From Pseudomonadales bacterium (lineage in GTDB: Bacteria > Pseudomonadota > Gammaproteobacteria > Pseudomonadales > Azotimanducaceae): a DNA stretch of 6,543 nt. This document shows positions 1 to 5,991 of this stretch, piece by piece. Both the position numbers and the translations under genes were made by a program. The stretch's first letter is position 1. Every line of letters starts with the position of its first letter. The stretch is taken from assembly GCA_022448765.1 (NCBI GenBank), contig JAKUTI010000152.1, forward strand, positions 1-6,543, written 5' to 3'. The notes beneath the pieces were generated by a model that saw only the letters and a program-made list of their open reading frames with translations, was not told the DNA's origin and ran no database searches.

Positions 1-760
1 GCCCACCATCCATATTGATTGCACAACCGGTCAGGTATGACGCCCTTTCGGACGCCAGAAATAAAGCCACGTCTGCAACCTCACTTGCCTCTCCCATACG
101 ACCCATCGGCAGACGCTCACCGGCCTCAGCTATGAATTGTTCGATGGAAGTCGAACGATCGCTGGCATCGTAGGCACGTTGAATCTGGTCCGACTTAATA
201 TGCCCAATGAGTAACGCGTTCACGAGTATATTGTGGGGCGCGAGTTCGCCGGCTAGAACCTTGGTTAATGCCATTCCCGCCGCCCGACTCACTGAAGTCG
301 GTGCGGAACCGGGTGGGGGGGCTTTTGCTGCTGTGTTCAACACATTAATAATTCGCCCCCAGCGTTTGGTGATCATGTCAGGGATCACGAGGCGGGCGAG
401 ACGCACGGCGGCAAAGAGTTTTAGGTCGAGATCTCCTTGCCAAATCTCATCGGTAATACTCATGAATGGATGTGCCTCGGATTTCCCGGCGTTATTCACC
501 AAGATATCGACTGGACCCATCGTTCCGATGACATGTTTATGTACGGTGACAATTTCTGCTGCATTGGTCACGTCACACTGGTAGGCATCGACTTTGCCGG
601 GTCCGTTTTGTGCTATTTCTTCTTTGGCATCTTTCAGGGGACCATCTCGACGAGCGAGTAATGCCACGTTCGCGCCGGCCGCATGAAAAGCAGACGCCAT
701 TGCTCGGCCAAGCCCTAAGCTCCCGCCCGTTACCAGTGCGTTTTTTCCAGATAAGTCCAT
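1..760 (-). CDS. SDR-family oxidoreductase-like protein, 3' end cut by window edge, catalytic tetrad replaced
   Basis: The frame is open from an ATG at 760 to the left edge (253 codons; no stop reached), close to a full-length classical SDR of about 250-265 residues. Seen: the Rossmann cofactor motif TGGSLGLG (residues 11-18), NNAG (89-92), and a C-terminal ERASYLTGCAINMDGG stretch typical of the family, so most of the protein is present. Odd: the catalytic Asn-Ser-Tyr-Lys positions read K114, N142, T155 and R159, so YxxxK has become TSVSR. Known: an SDR subgroup resembling beta-ketoacyl reductases (CDD 'BKR_like_SDR_like') lacks a standard tetrad, and this protein fits there. Inference: it binds NAD(P) but either uses another chemistry or has a non-catalytic role; the substrate is unknown. 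An AAGGG ribosome-binding site lies 7 bases before the ATG. The NRDE-protein gene lies 101 bases upstream on the same strand and may be cotranscribed. Confidence 0.93.
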   Translation of the reverse strand, partial: MDLSGKNALVTGGSLGLGRAMASAFHAAGANVALLARRDGPLKDAKEEIAQNGPGKVDAYQCDVTNAAEIVTVHKHVIGTMGPVDILVNNAGKSEAHPFMSITDEIWQGDLDLKLFAAVRLARLVIPDMITKRWGRIINVLNTAAKAPPPGSAPTSVSRAAGMALTKVLAGELAPHNILVNALLIGHIKSDQIQRAYDASDRSTSIEQFIAEAGERLPMGRMGEASEVADVALFLASERASYLTGCAINMDGG

Positions 761-767
761 GCTGATG

Positions 768-772
768 CCCTT
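768..772 (-). promoter_or_regulatory. Ribosome binding site of the SDR gene
   Basis: On the minus strand this reads AAGGG, 7 bases before the ATG at 760. It supports that start, and the TGGSLGLG motif begins at residue 11 as expected for a complete N-terminus. Confidence 0.6.
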
Positions 773-861
773 AATACTCAAAGTCCGGGACGGTCGCAAC
801 GTAGTAGTGGATTCTATTCATCGCCGCTCGATAGTGCATGGGTCCATGGACAAATACCATG

Positions 862-1614
862 TCAAGAAAATTCGAGTTGGATTGTCTCTTCAACGCGTTT
901 TGTGGGCAGCCCGTTCGACTCGAACGTCTGTTCGCAGAACAGAATTTTGTCGTGTTCGAGTACAACGGCGGTACTTGCCCTGGTGCCGTATACATCACCA
1001 CAAATGAAGCTCGGTGAGTTCTTATACTCGACTTTGTTCTCGTTGCCCCGCGAAATCGATCCCAGGGGTCTAAATTTGTCGATCGTTAAGAGATCAATAA
1101 GATCGTTCACCGTTGGATGGGGTAGCACTGCCGTCAAATTTTGTACACCCGTTGTCGCTTTTAGCCAAGGGTCATCGAGGTGGGTATTGGTTACGCCATA
1201 AATCCCAGGTTGAAGTGCTCTGGTTTCTTCGGTTCGATTGGTCGTGTAGACAAGCTCACTGCCATCGAACGCAATAAAGTTAAATCCTGCAAACTGATCC
1301 GCCTTTATCGTGGATGCGTATTGCTGCGGCGAGCTCGTTGCAAGAAGGAATTCAACAGGTAGATCGCCACGGCTTCTTGGGAAACGAGGGCGGGCTAAAT
1401 CCCGGGTCCAATTTGTGATCGCGGCGAAACGCCCGGTACTTGAAATACCGAGCCAGGTCCCATGGGCTTCGACGTCACGTCCCGCAAAGATACTTTGATG
1501 ATCGTCCCAAGCGTGTGCAGCAAGCGCCGGGCGAGCGTAGTATTCGTCCCGATTGGCGGCAACAATGAGTGGTCGAGCCGGATCCATACGGTACGCGATT
1601 AGGATAAGGCACAC
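862..1614 (-). CDS. NRDE-family (TANGO2-like) protein
   Basis: A 250-residue protein of the NRDE/TANGO2 family, close to the usual length. Seen: MCLI at the N-terminus, the namesake NRDE at residues 21-24, AGRD (44-47), GTWLGI (52-57), ITN (66-68), the PGIYGVTNTHLDDPW block (136-150) and a C-terminal YGTRAST motif. Known: eukaryotic TANGO2 was first linked to Golgi organisation and later to heme handling and lipid/acyl-CoA metabolism. The bacterial members have no settled function. Cys2 right after the initiator recalls Ntn-hydrolase folds, where a processed N-terminal Cys is the nucleophile; that is inference. The start is GTG, chosen because it places Cys2 correctly and has GAGGGA 10 bases upstream. 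There is no signal peptide or membrane segment, so a cytosolic location is expected. It is divergent from lgt and followed on its own strand by the SDR gene. Confidence 0.93.
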   Translation of the reverse strand: MCLILIAYRMDPARPLIVAANRDEYYARPALAAHAWDDHQSIFAGRDVEAHGTWLGISSTGRFAAITNWTRDLARPRFPRSRGDLPVEFLLATSSPQQYASTIKADQFAGFNFIAFDGSELVYTTNRTEETRALQPGIYGVTNTHLDDPWLKATTGVQNLTAVLPHPTVNDLIDLLTIDKFRPLGSISRGNENKVEYKNSPSFICGDVYGTRASTAVVLEHDKILFCEQTFESNGLPTKRVEETIQLEFS

Positions 1615-1624
1615 TGCGGCTCGG

Positions 1625-1630
1625 TCCCTC
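1625..1630 (-). promoter_or_regulatory. Ribosome binding site deciding the GTG start of the NRDE gene
   Basis: Reads GAGGGA on the minus strand, 10 bases before the GTG at 1614. It supports the non-ATG start that puts Cys at residue 2. Confidence 0.5.
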
Positions 1631-1690
1631 GTTCCGTGCTCCTGAGAGAGGCGGAGTCTACCAGTTGCGTGTAGTTGGTGTTTGGAGACT

Positions 1691-2527
1691 ATGAACTATC
1701 CTCTGATCGAGCCTATCTTGATCGAGATCGGGCCACTAGCGGTTCGTTGGTATGGCCTTATGTATTTGCTGGCCTTTCTTGCGTGTTATGTACTGGGCAG
1801 TCAGCGTGCGAGCAAAAACGGTTCCGGTTGGGAAAAAACGGACGTATCGGACCTCATATTTTATGGTGTGGTTGGTACGATTGTCGGTGGGCGCATTGGT
1901 TTTGTACTCTTCTATTCGTTTGACAGATTTCTGCTAGATCCGTTGTGGTTGTTCAAGCTGTGGGAGGGCGGCATGTCGTTCCACGGCGGTCTGCTCGGCG
2001 TTGTTACCGCACTTTGGTTGTATGCTCGAAAGACCTCGCGACATTTTTGGCTTGTAGCTGATTTTGCGGCGCCGTTGGTCCCGATTGGACTGGGATTTGG
2101 ACGAATAGGCAATTTCATTAACGCGGAGCTACCGGGGCGGGTCACCGATAACATACTTGGTGTTCACTTCCCATGTGCGTCCGTCGGCAACCTTAATCAC
2201 ACGTGTTTCGGCCAGTGGGATGGAGCGCTACGACATGTTTCAAGCTTGTATCAGGCGTTCGGAGAAGGCGTGTTGTTGTTCACGATCGTATGGTTATTTT
2301 CCACCCGAGCGCAACGTCCAGCTCTAATCTCCGGGATGTTTCTGACGGGTTACGGAACGGTTCGGTTCGTCGTTGAGTGGTTTCGTGAACCCGATGCCGC
2401 GATCGGTTTTGTTGCTTTTGATTGGCTCACGATGGGGCAGTTGTTGTCGCTACCGATGATTGCATTTGGTATTTTGTTGCTGTCTGGATTTGCTCAAGAT
2501 TATTTCGAGGGATTGCGGCGGAAATGA
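1691..2527 (+). CDS. lgt: Phosphatidylglycerol-prolipoprotein diacylglyceryl transferase
   Basis: An inner-membrane enzyme that moves diacylglycerol from phosphatidylglycerol onto the lipobox Cys of prolipoproteins, the first step of lipoprotein maturation. The product is 278 residues with several hydrophobic membrane segments. Seen, aligned by eye to E. coli Lgt: WYGLMYL (Y21), GGMSFHGG (H98), GRIGNFINAELPGR with R138, N141, E146 and G149, and VRFVVEWFREPD with R225 and E229; the residues reported as essential are kept. Odd: the normally strict RHPSQLYE motif reads RHVSSLYQ (181-188), and the loop before it holds two Cys (162, 172). The ATG at 1691 is preferred because it matches the family N-terminus. 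A TTG at 1682 would add three residues. GGAG lies only 3 bases before the ATG. The stop overlaps the thyA start by four bases (ATGA), implying translational coupling. Confidence 0.97.
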   Translation: MNYPLIEPILIEIGPLAVRWYGLMYLLAFLACYVLGSQRASKNGSGWEKTDVSDLIFYGVVGTIVGGRIGFVLFYSFDRFLLDPLWLFKLWEGGMSFHGGLLGVVTALWLYARKTSRHFWLVADFAAPLVPIGLGFGRIGNFINAELPGRVTDNILGVHFPCASVGNLNHTCFGQWDGALRHVSSLYQAFGEGVLLFTIVWLFSTRAQRPALISGMFLTGYGTVRFVVEWFREPDAAIGFVAFDWLTMGQLLSLPMIAFGILLLSGFAQDYFEGLRRK

Positions 2528-3318
2528 AGCAATATCTTGCGCTCATGCGCCGGGTCAGAGACCAAGGGGTTGAACGGAGCGACCGCACGGGTACGGGAAC
2601 CAGGTCGGTCTTTGGCCATCAAATGCGGTTCGATTTAGGTGAAGGGTTTCCCCTTTTGACGACCAAGAAGATGTTTGTGAAAGGCATCATCCACGAGTTG
2701 CTTTGGTTTCTGCAGGGCAGCACCAACGTTGCTTACCTTCACGAGCACGACGTTCATATTTGGGATGAATGGGCCGATGGAAACGGAGATCTAGGGCCCG
2801 TGTACGGTTCGCAATGGCGTTCTTGGCCCACACCGGATGGTTCCACCATCGATCAAATCGAGAGGGTGGTTTCGGGAATTCGTCAAAATCCCGACTCAAG
2901 ACGCTTGATTGTTTCAGCGTGGAATGTCGCGGAGGTGGACGAAATGGCTTTGCCTCCATGCCACACACTTTTTCAGTTCTACGTCGCAGACGGTAAGTTG
3001 TCGTGCCAGCTGTACCAGCGAAGTGCCGATATCTTTCTCGGGGTTCCCTTCAACATCGCGTCGTATGCCCTATTAACCATGATGGTTGCCCAGGTGTCGG
3101 GTCTTCAACCTGGGGATTTTGTTCATACGTTTGGTGACGCGCATCTCTACCTTAATCATCTTGAACAAGCTGATCGTCAGCTATCTCGCGTTCCGCTGCC
3201 GTTGCCTCAGATGGACATAAATAAGAGCGTAGAGGACATATTCGGATTTACATACGAAGACTTTAAGTTGCTGGATTACCGGTCGCACAAAGGTATCCGC
3301 GCCCCGATCGCGGTCTAA
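2524..3318 (+). CDS. thyA: Thymidylate synthase
   Basis: Makes dTMP from dUMP using methylene-tetrahydrofolate as carbon donor and reductant, releasing dihydrofolate. The product is 264 residues, the same length as E. coli ThyA, and key residues fall at the same numbers: R21, E58, W80, W83, R126-R127, nucleophile C146 in PPCHTLFQF, R166, D169, N177, H207 and Y209. All are intact, so an active cytosolic dimer is expected. Odd: the C-terminal segment usually reading YDPHP is YRSHK here (252-256), although the terminal IRAPIAV is kept. The frame is open further upstream (an ATG exists at 2422), but that extension lies inside lgt. The ATG at 2524 matches the family N-terminus and forms an ATGA overlap with the lgt stop. 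GAGGGA at 2507-2512 is a possible but distant ribosome site. folA follows after 7 bases. Confidence 0.98.
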   Translation: MKQYLALMRRVRDQGVERSDRTGTGTRSVFGHQMRFDLGEGFPLLTTKKMFVKGIIHELLWFLQGSTNVAYLHEHDVHIWDEWADGNGDLGPVYGSQWRSWPTPDGSTIDQIERVVSGIRQNPDSRRLIVSAWNVAEVDEMALPPCHTLFQFYVADGKLSCQLYQRSADIFLGVPFNIASYALLTMMVAQVSGLQPGDFVHTFGDAHLYLNHLEQADRQLSRVPLPLPQMDINKSVEDIFGFTYEDFKLLDYRSHKGIRAPIAV

Positions 3319-3325
3319 CGAATCG

Positions 3326-3826
3326 GTGCAACTCTCTCTTATCTGGGCGATGTCCAACAATCGGGTTATTGGTCGATCTAATGCGCTTCCATGGCACCTG
3401 TCAGACGACGTTGCTTTTTTTAAACGGACGACATGGGGTAGCCCCATCGTGATGGGTCGTCGGACATACTTGTCCGTGGGCCGCCCGCTTCCTGGACGAA
3501 GGAATATTGTGCTTTCGGCTGGGGGTTATCTAAATGACGATGTCACGGTGGTCGCGGATCTCGATTCCGCGCTATCTGTTGCGGCGGCGCAATGTGAAAT
3601 TGATTCGACCGAGGAGTGCTTTGTGGTTGGGGGTGCTCAGGTCTACGGGGAGACGCTGGATCGCGCAGATCGTCTCTACTGCACGTTGGTCGATGCGGAA
3701 GTTGACGGGGATACATTTTTCCCTGTCTTCGATTGGGACCGTTGGCGAACCCTAGAGAAAGTAGATTTCATTGCTAACGAACGCAACACCTACTCGTTCT
3801 CGATTCACATCATGGAGCGGGCATGA
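3326..3826 (+). CDS. folA: Dihydrofolate reductase
   Basis: Reduces dihydrofolate to tetrahydrofolate with NADPH, recycling the product of ThyA next door. The product is 166 residues, typical of chromosomal bacterial enzymes. Seen: VIGRSNALPWHL with W23, the acidic D28 that contacts the pterin ring, F32, MGRRTY (43-48; the usual Trp after Thr is Tyr), GRPLPGR with R58, the VGGAQVY cofactor motif (101-107), and T120 followed by DAEVDGDTFFP. Compared with E. coli FolA there is a short insertion near residues 88-97 (AQCEIDSTEE). The start is GTG, fixed by the family N-terminus. No good ribosome site precedes it, so reinitiation by ribosomes finishing thyA 7 bases upstream is likely (inference). 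It converges with dapD, with 23 bases between stops. Confidence 0.97.
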   Translation: MQLSLIWAMSNNRVIGRSNALPWHLSDDVAFFKRTTWGSPIVMGRRTYLSVGRPLPGRRNIVLSAGGYLNDDVTVVADLDSALSVAAAQCEIDSTEECFVVGGAQVYGETLDRADRLYCTLVDAEVDGDTFFPVFDWDRWRTLEKVDFIANERNTYSFSIHIMERA

Positions 3827-3849
3827 TGTTTTTGACGTCGCTCGAATTG

Positions 3850-4683
3850 CTAGTCCCGAAGCAGCTCGTTAATGGCTGTTTTTGAACGTGTCTGCGCATC
3901 GACGGTTTTTATGATTACGGCACAGTAGAGGCTCGGCCTAGGATTCCCATCCTCGTGAGGCGGGGGCGGTAGCGCGCCGGGTACTACGACGGAGTATGGT
4001 GGTACGCGACCGGTGAAAATTTCTCCGGTGTGCCGATCGACGATTTTGGTGGTAGCGCCGATGAATACCCCCATCGACAAGACTGCGCCTTCCCCGACGA
4101 GGACGCCCTCAACGACTTCGGAACGGGCCCCAATAAAGCAGCCGTCCTCGACGATTACTGGTGCTGCCTGAAGAGGCTCTAGCACGCCTCCGATACCGGC
4201 CCCCCCTGAAATATGACAATTTTTCCCTATTTGTGCACACGAACCGACCGTTGCCCAGGTGTCTATCATGGTGCCCGTATCGACGTAGGCACCGAGGTTT
4301 ACGAAGCTAGGCATAAGGATGACGTTCGGAGCGATATAGGCGGAATGGCGTACGTACGCGGTTGGAACAGCACGAAACCCGGCCTTTTCAAACTGATCTT
4401 CGTCCCAACCCTCAAACTTTGGTGCTACTTTATCCCACCAGTTTGTGCCCCCCGGGCCTCCTGCCATTTTCTGAAAAGGGTTAAGTCGGAAACTTAGAAG
4501 GACCGCCTTCTTTAACCACTCGTTGACTGTCCAGTCATCAGCGATTTTTTCGGCTACCCTTAGTGTCCCGTCGTCTAGTTTGGATAAGGCTTCCTCAACC
4601 GCGACTCGCACGTCTCCTTGAGTATTCGAGTTTACGTGCTCTTGATCTTTCCACGCCGCATCGATGATGGACTCAATGTTCAT
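3850..4683 (-). CDS. dapD: 2,3,4,5-tetrahydropyridine-2,6-dicarboxylate N-succinyltransferase
   Basis: Transfers succinyl from succinyl-CoA to tetrahydrodipicolinate in the succinylase branch of diaminopimelate/lysine synthesis, feeding both peptidoglycan and protein. The product is 277 residues (E. coli about 274). Seen: a helical N-terminal domain up to about residue 105 with LLSFRLNPF and TNWWDKV; then a left-handed beta-helix of imperfect hexapeptides (about 108-230), including APNVILMPSFVNLGAYVD, MIDTWATVGSCAQIG, the GGAGIGGVLEP loop and GARSEVVEGV; then the C-terminal SLYCAVIIKTVD and INELLR. The catalytic Asp/Glu pair described for the family corresponds to D141 and E189. Family members are trimers. 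A proline-rich patch (PGALPPPPHEDGNPRP, 235-250) sits before the last segment. The ATG has GAGGA 6 bases upstream. The gene converges with folA and diverges from the AcoX-like gene. Confidence 0.98.
   Translation of the reverse strand: MNIESIIDAAWKDQEHVNSNTQGDVRVAVEEALSKLDDGTLRVAEKIADDWTVNEWLKKAVLLSFRLNPFQKMAGGPGGTNWWDKVAPKFEGWDEDQFEKAGFRAVPTAYVRHSAYIAPNVILMPSFVNLGAYVDTGTMIDTWATVGSCAQIGKNCHISGGAGIGGVLEPLQAAPVIVEDGCFIGARSEVVEGVLVGEGAVLSMGVFIGATTKIVDRHTGEIFTGRVPPYSVVVPGALPPPPHEDGNPRPSLYCAVIIKTVDAQTRSKTAINELLRD
3859..3883 (+). terminator. Weak candidate terminator for the lgt-thyA-folA run
   Basis: AAGCAGC (3859-3865) can pair with GCTGTTT (3875-3881) around a 9-base loop, one pair being G-U, with a T-run at 3879-3883. 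It lies about 30 bases after the folA stop but inside the 3' end of dapD. Part of the T-run is used in the stem, and the stem has few G-C pairs, so it would be weak. Confidence 0.22.
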
Positions 4684-4689
4684 TTTTGT

Positions 4690-4694
4690 TCCTC
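4690..4694 (-). promoter_or_regulatory. Ribosome binding site of dapD
   Basis: Reads GAGGA on the minus strand, 6 bases before the ATG at 4683. It is a good match to the Shine-Dalgarno consensus and fixes the dapD start. Confidence 0.7.
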
Positions 4695-4789
4695 GGCTCC
4701 GGAGACTTCTGATGATATCCCGCCTGACTTTGTGGTTACGGACCTCAATAAACGACGAATGGGATTAATGTCTTTTCTAATATTTCGTC

Positions 4790-4799
4790 GATTGCAATC
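4790..4799. repeat. 10-bp perfect palindrome GATTGCAATC
   Basis: The sequence equals its own reverse complement and overlaps the possible -35 box TTGCAA. It could be an operator half or whole site. A single 10-bp palindrome is expected by chance in roughly one of four regions this size, so function is unproven. Confidence 0.3.
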
Positions 4800-4864
4800 C
4801 TACGTCACAACGAGGTTATCCTTGCTTCGCCATGACCGTGCCTAATAGGTTAGCAACGTTTAGT

Positions 4865-4880
4865 TGGTATACCACGGTAT
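4865..4880. repeat. Palindrome TGGTATACCA plus a GGTAT repeat one helical turn away
   Basis: TGGTATACCA (4865-4874) is a perfect 10-bp palindrome. GGTAT within it (4866-4870) recurs at 4876-4880, exactly 10 bases on, so two GGTAT words lie on the same face of the helix with an inverted ATACC between them. It sits about 70-85 bases before the AcoX-like start, a plausible regulator-binding position. Confidence 0.35.
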
Positions 4881-4949
4881 TTCAGGTCATTCATTCTTTC
4901 GACCGGGAGTTCTTACCGATTTTCATGCCAAGAAACGACAACTAAGCGA

Positions 4950-5954
4950 ATGAGCGCAATAGCTATTTGTGTGAATCCAATGTCCGGCCGCGACGTCCGA
5001 CGAATCGCAGCTCGTGCTACCAATATGACGCACGAGGCTAAGCGAGACATCGTGGCACGCATTGCGGCTGGTGCCGATTCTGTCGGAGTGAACGAAATAT
5101 ATATCGTCGATGAACCGTTTCGTATCGCGTCCATGGCTCTGGAGTGGATGCCGCTGAGGGCAAAGGTAGTAAGTCTCGGAGTTGAATTACGTCATGATGC
5201 TTCCGACACGGAACGCGCGGTGCAAGCGTTTGTCAGCGAAGGCATAGCGGTCGTGGTTTCGCTTGGTGGTGACGGCACGAACAGGATCATTGCACGGAGT
5301 GCGCCCGATCTTGACCTGGTCCCACTTTCGACGGGTACCAACAATGTTTTCCCTTCAATGGTGGAACCAACAACGGCTGGAATGGTTGCGGGGTTGGCAG
5401 CGATGAAACGGTTCCCGGACGATTCGGCTTTCGGAGTCCGAACTCGAGCCAAGGTGCTACACGCGACTTTCTCAGATGGGGATAGTGACATCGCTCTCAT
5501 TGACGCCGTTCAGCTTCGCGATGACTACGTGGGCAATTTGCTGCCTTATGATGAAGCCAAAATAATGAGAATTCTTTTGACTAGGGCGCTGCCGGATACC
5601 GTTGGCATGTCACCTCTTGGCGGTCTTGTTTCGGTAGTTGAGGAAACGGATGACTTTGGATTGTTGGTTGAGATCGGCGATAACAAAGAATCCGATACCT
5701 TTATCAAAGCGCCTTTATCGCCCGGGTTCTTTAAAGAAGTTGCCATTTCTCGCAGCCAAAAAGTCGTACTAGGGGAGAAGGTAACGTTTGAGGGTGACGG
5801 GATCCTCGCTTTGGATGGTGATCGGGAGCATAGGCTCGCCAATGAACGATCGGTTTCGATGTCCATTCGTCGAGATGGCCCATGGGTTTACGACGTCGGT
5901 GCTGCCATGCGGTATGCCGTTGCAGAAGGTATGATGCTGCGCCCTTCGCAGTGA
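4950..5954 (+). CDS. AcoX-like protein of the ATP-NAD kinase superfamily
   Basis: A 334-residue cytosolic protein with the NAD-kinase/AcoX fold; its reaction is unknown. Seen: an N-terminal NPMSG motif (9-13) followed by RDVRRIAARAT, a signature-like stretch of AcoX proteins; the nucleotide-phosphate loop SLGGDGTNR (104-112); STGTNNVFP (127-135) in place of the GTxGFL block of true NAD kinases; and a C-terminal EGDGILALDGDRE strand (281-292). The place of the NAD-kinase NE/D motif seems to be ALIDAV (182-187), with Ile for the usual Asn, so canonical NAD phosphorylation is doubtful (inference by eye). Known: AcoX was named from acetoin-dehydrogenase operons, where its role is unsettled; no acetoin genes are in this window. 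The start fits the family N-terminus, but its ribosome site is poor. fabV follows after 37 bases, probably in the same transcript. Confidence 0.88.
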   Translation: MSAIAICVNPMSGRDVRRIAARATNMTHEAKRDIVARIAAGADSVGVNEIYIVDEPFRIASMALEWMPLRAKVVSLGVELRHDASDTERAVQAFVSEGIAVVVSLGGDGTNRIIARSAPDLDLVPLSTGTNNVFPSMVEPTTAGMVAGLAAMKRFPDDSAFGVRTRAKVLHATFSDGDSDIALIDAVQLRDDYVGNLLPYDEAKIMRILLTRALPDTVGMSPLGGLVSVVEETDDFGLLVEIGDNKESDTFIKAPLSPGFFKEVAISRSQKVVLGEKVTFEGDGILALDGDREHRLANERSVSMSIRRDGPWVYDVGAAMRYAVAEGMMLRPSQ

Positions 5955-5980
5955 AACCCGAAGTTTTGGGGAAGGTAGCC

Positions 5981-5984
5981 GGAA
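5981..5984 (+). promoter_or_regulatory. Ribosome binding site deciding the GTG start of fabV
   Basis: GGAA lies 7 bases before the GTG at 5992. No in-frame ATG offers a family-like N-terminus, while VIIKPRIRGF at this GTG matches FabV proteins from their first residue. Confidence 0.45.
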
Positions 5985-5991
5985 CAAAATT

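Larger units (their letters stand above)
4684..4949. promoter_or_regulatory. Divergent intergenic region between dapD and the AcoX-like gene
   Basis: This 266-base spacer should hold promoters for both flanking genes, since they point away from each other. I find no convincing sigma-70 promoter. The best plus-strand pair is TTGCAA (4792-4797) with TTATCC (4816-4821), an 18-base spacer and about 4 of 6 matches in the -35 box. It contains two perfect 10-bp palindromes, listed separately. The short open frames here lack protein-like content. Confidence 0.45.

Noticed and set aside
207..584. Plus-strand open frame opposite the SDR gene
   Set aside because: The minus strand gives a full SDR with cofactor motif and C-terminal signature; the plus-strand product is low in protein-like pattern.
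845..861. Inverted repeat CATGG-7-CCATG just after the NRDE gene stop
   Set aside because: The stem has only five pairs and no T-run follows on the minus strand, so it does not qualify as a terminator.
1640..1656. CTGAGA and CTCC/GGAG words upstream of lgt suggesting a riboswitch
   Set aside because: The leader between the NRDE start and lgt is only about 75 bases and lacks the paired helices needed for a TPP or glycine riboswitch.
2422..2523. Longer thyA start at an upstream ATG
   Set aside because: The extra 34 residues lie inside lgt, resemble no ThyA N-terminus, and the protein from 2524 already has exactly 264 residues.
3823..3885. 20-codon plus-strand frame overlapping the folA stop by ATGA
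   Set aside because: The four-base overlap looks like coupling, but the frame runs into the 3' end of dapD on the other strand and has no recognisable content.
4925..4945. Six-codon leader frame (MPRNDN) just before the AcoX-like gene
   Set aside because: It is too short to judge, has no ribosome site, no run of regulatory codons and no attenuator structure.
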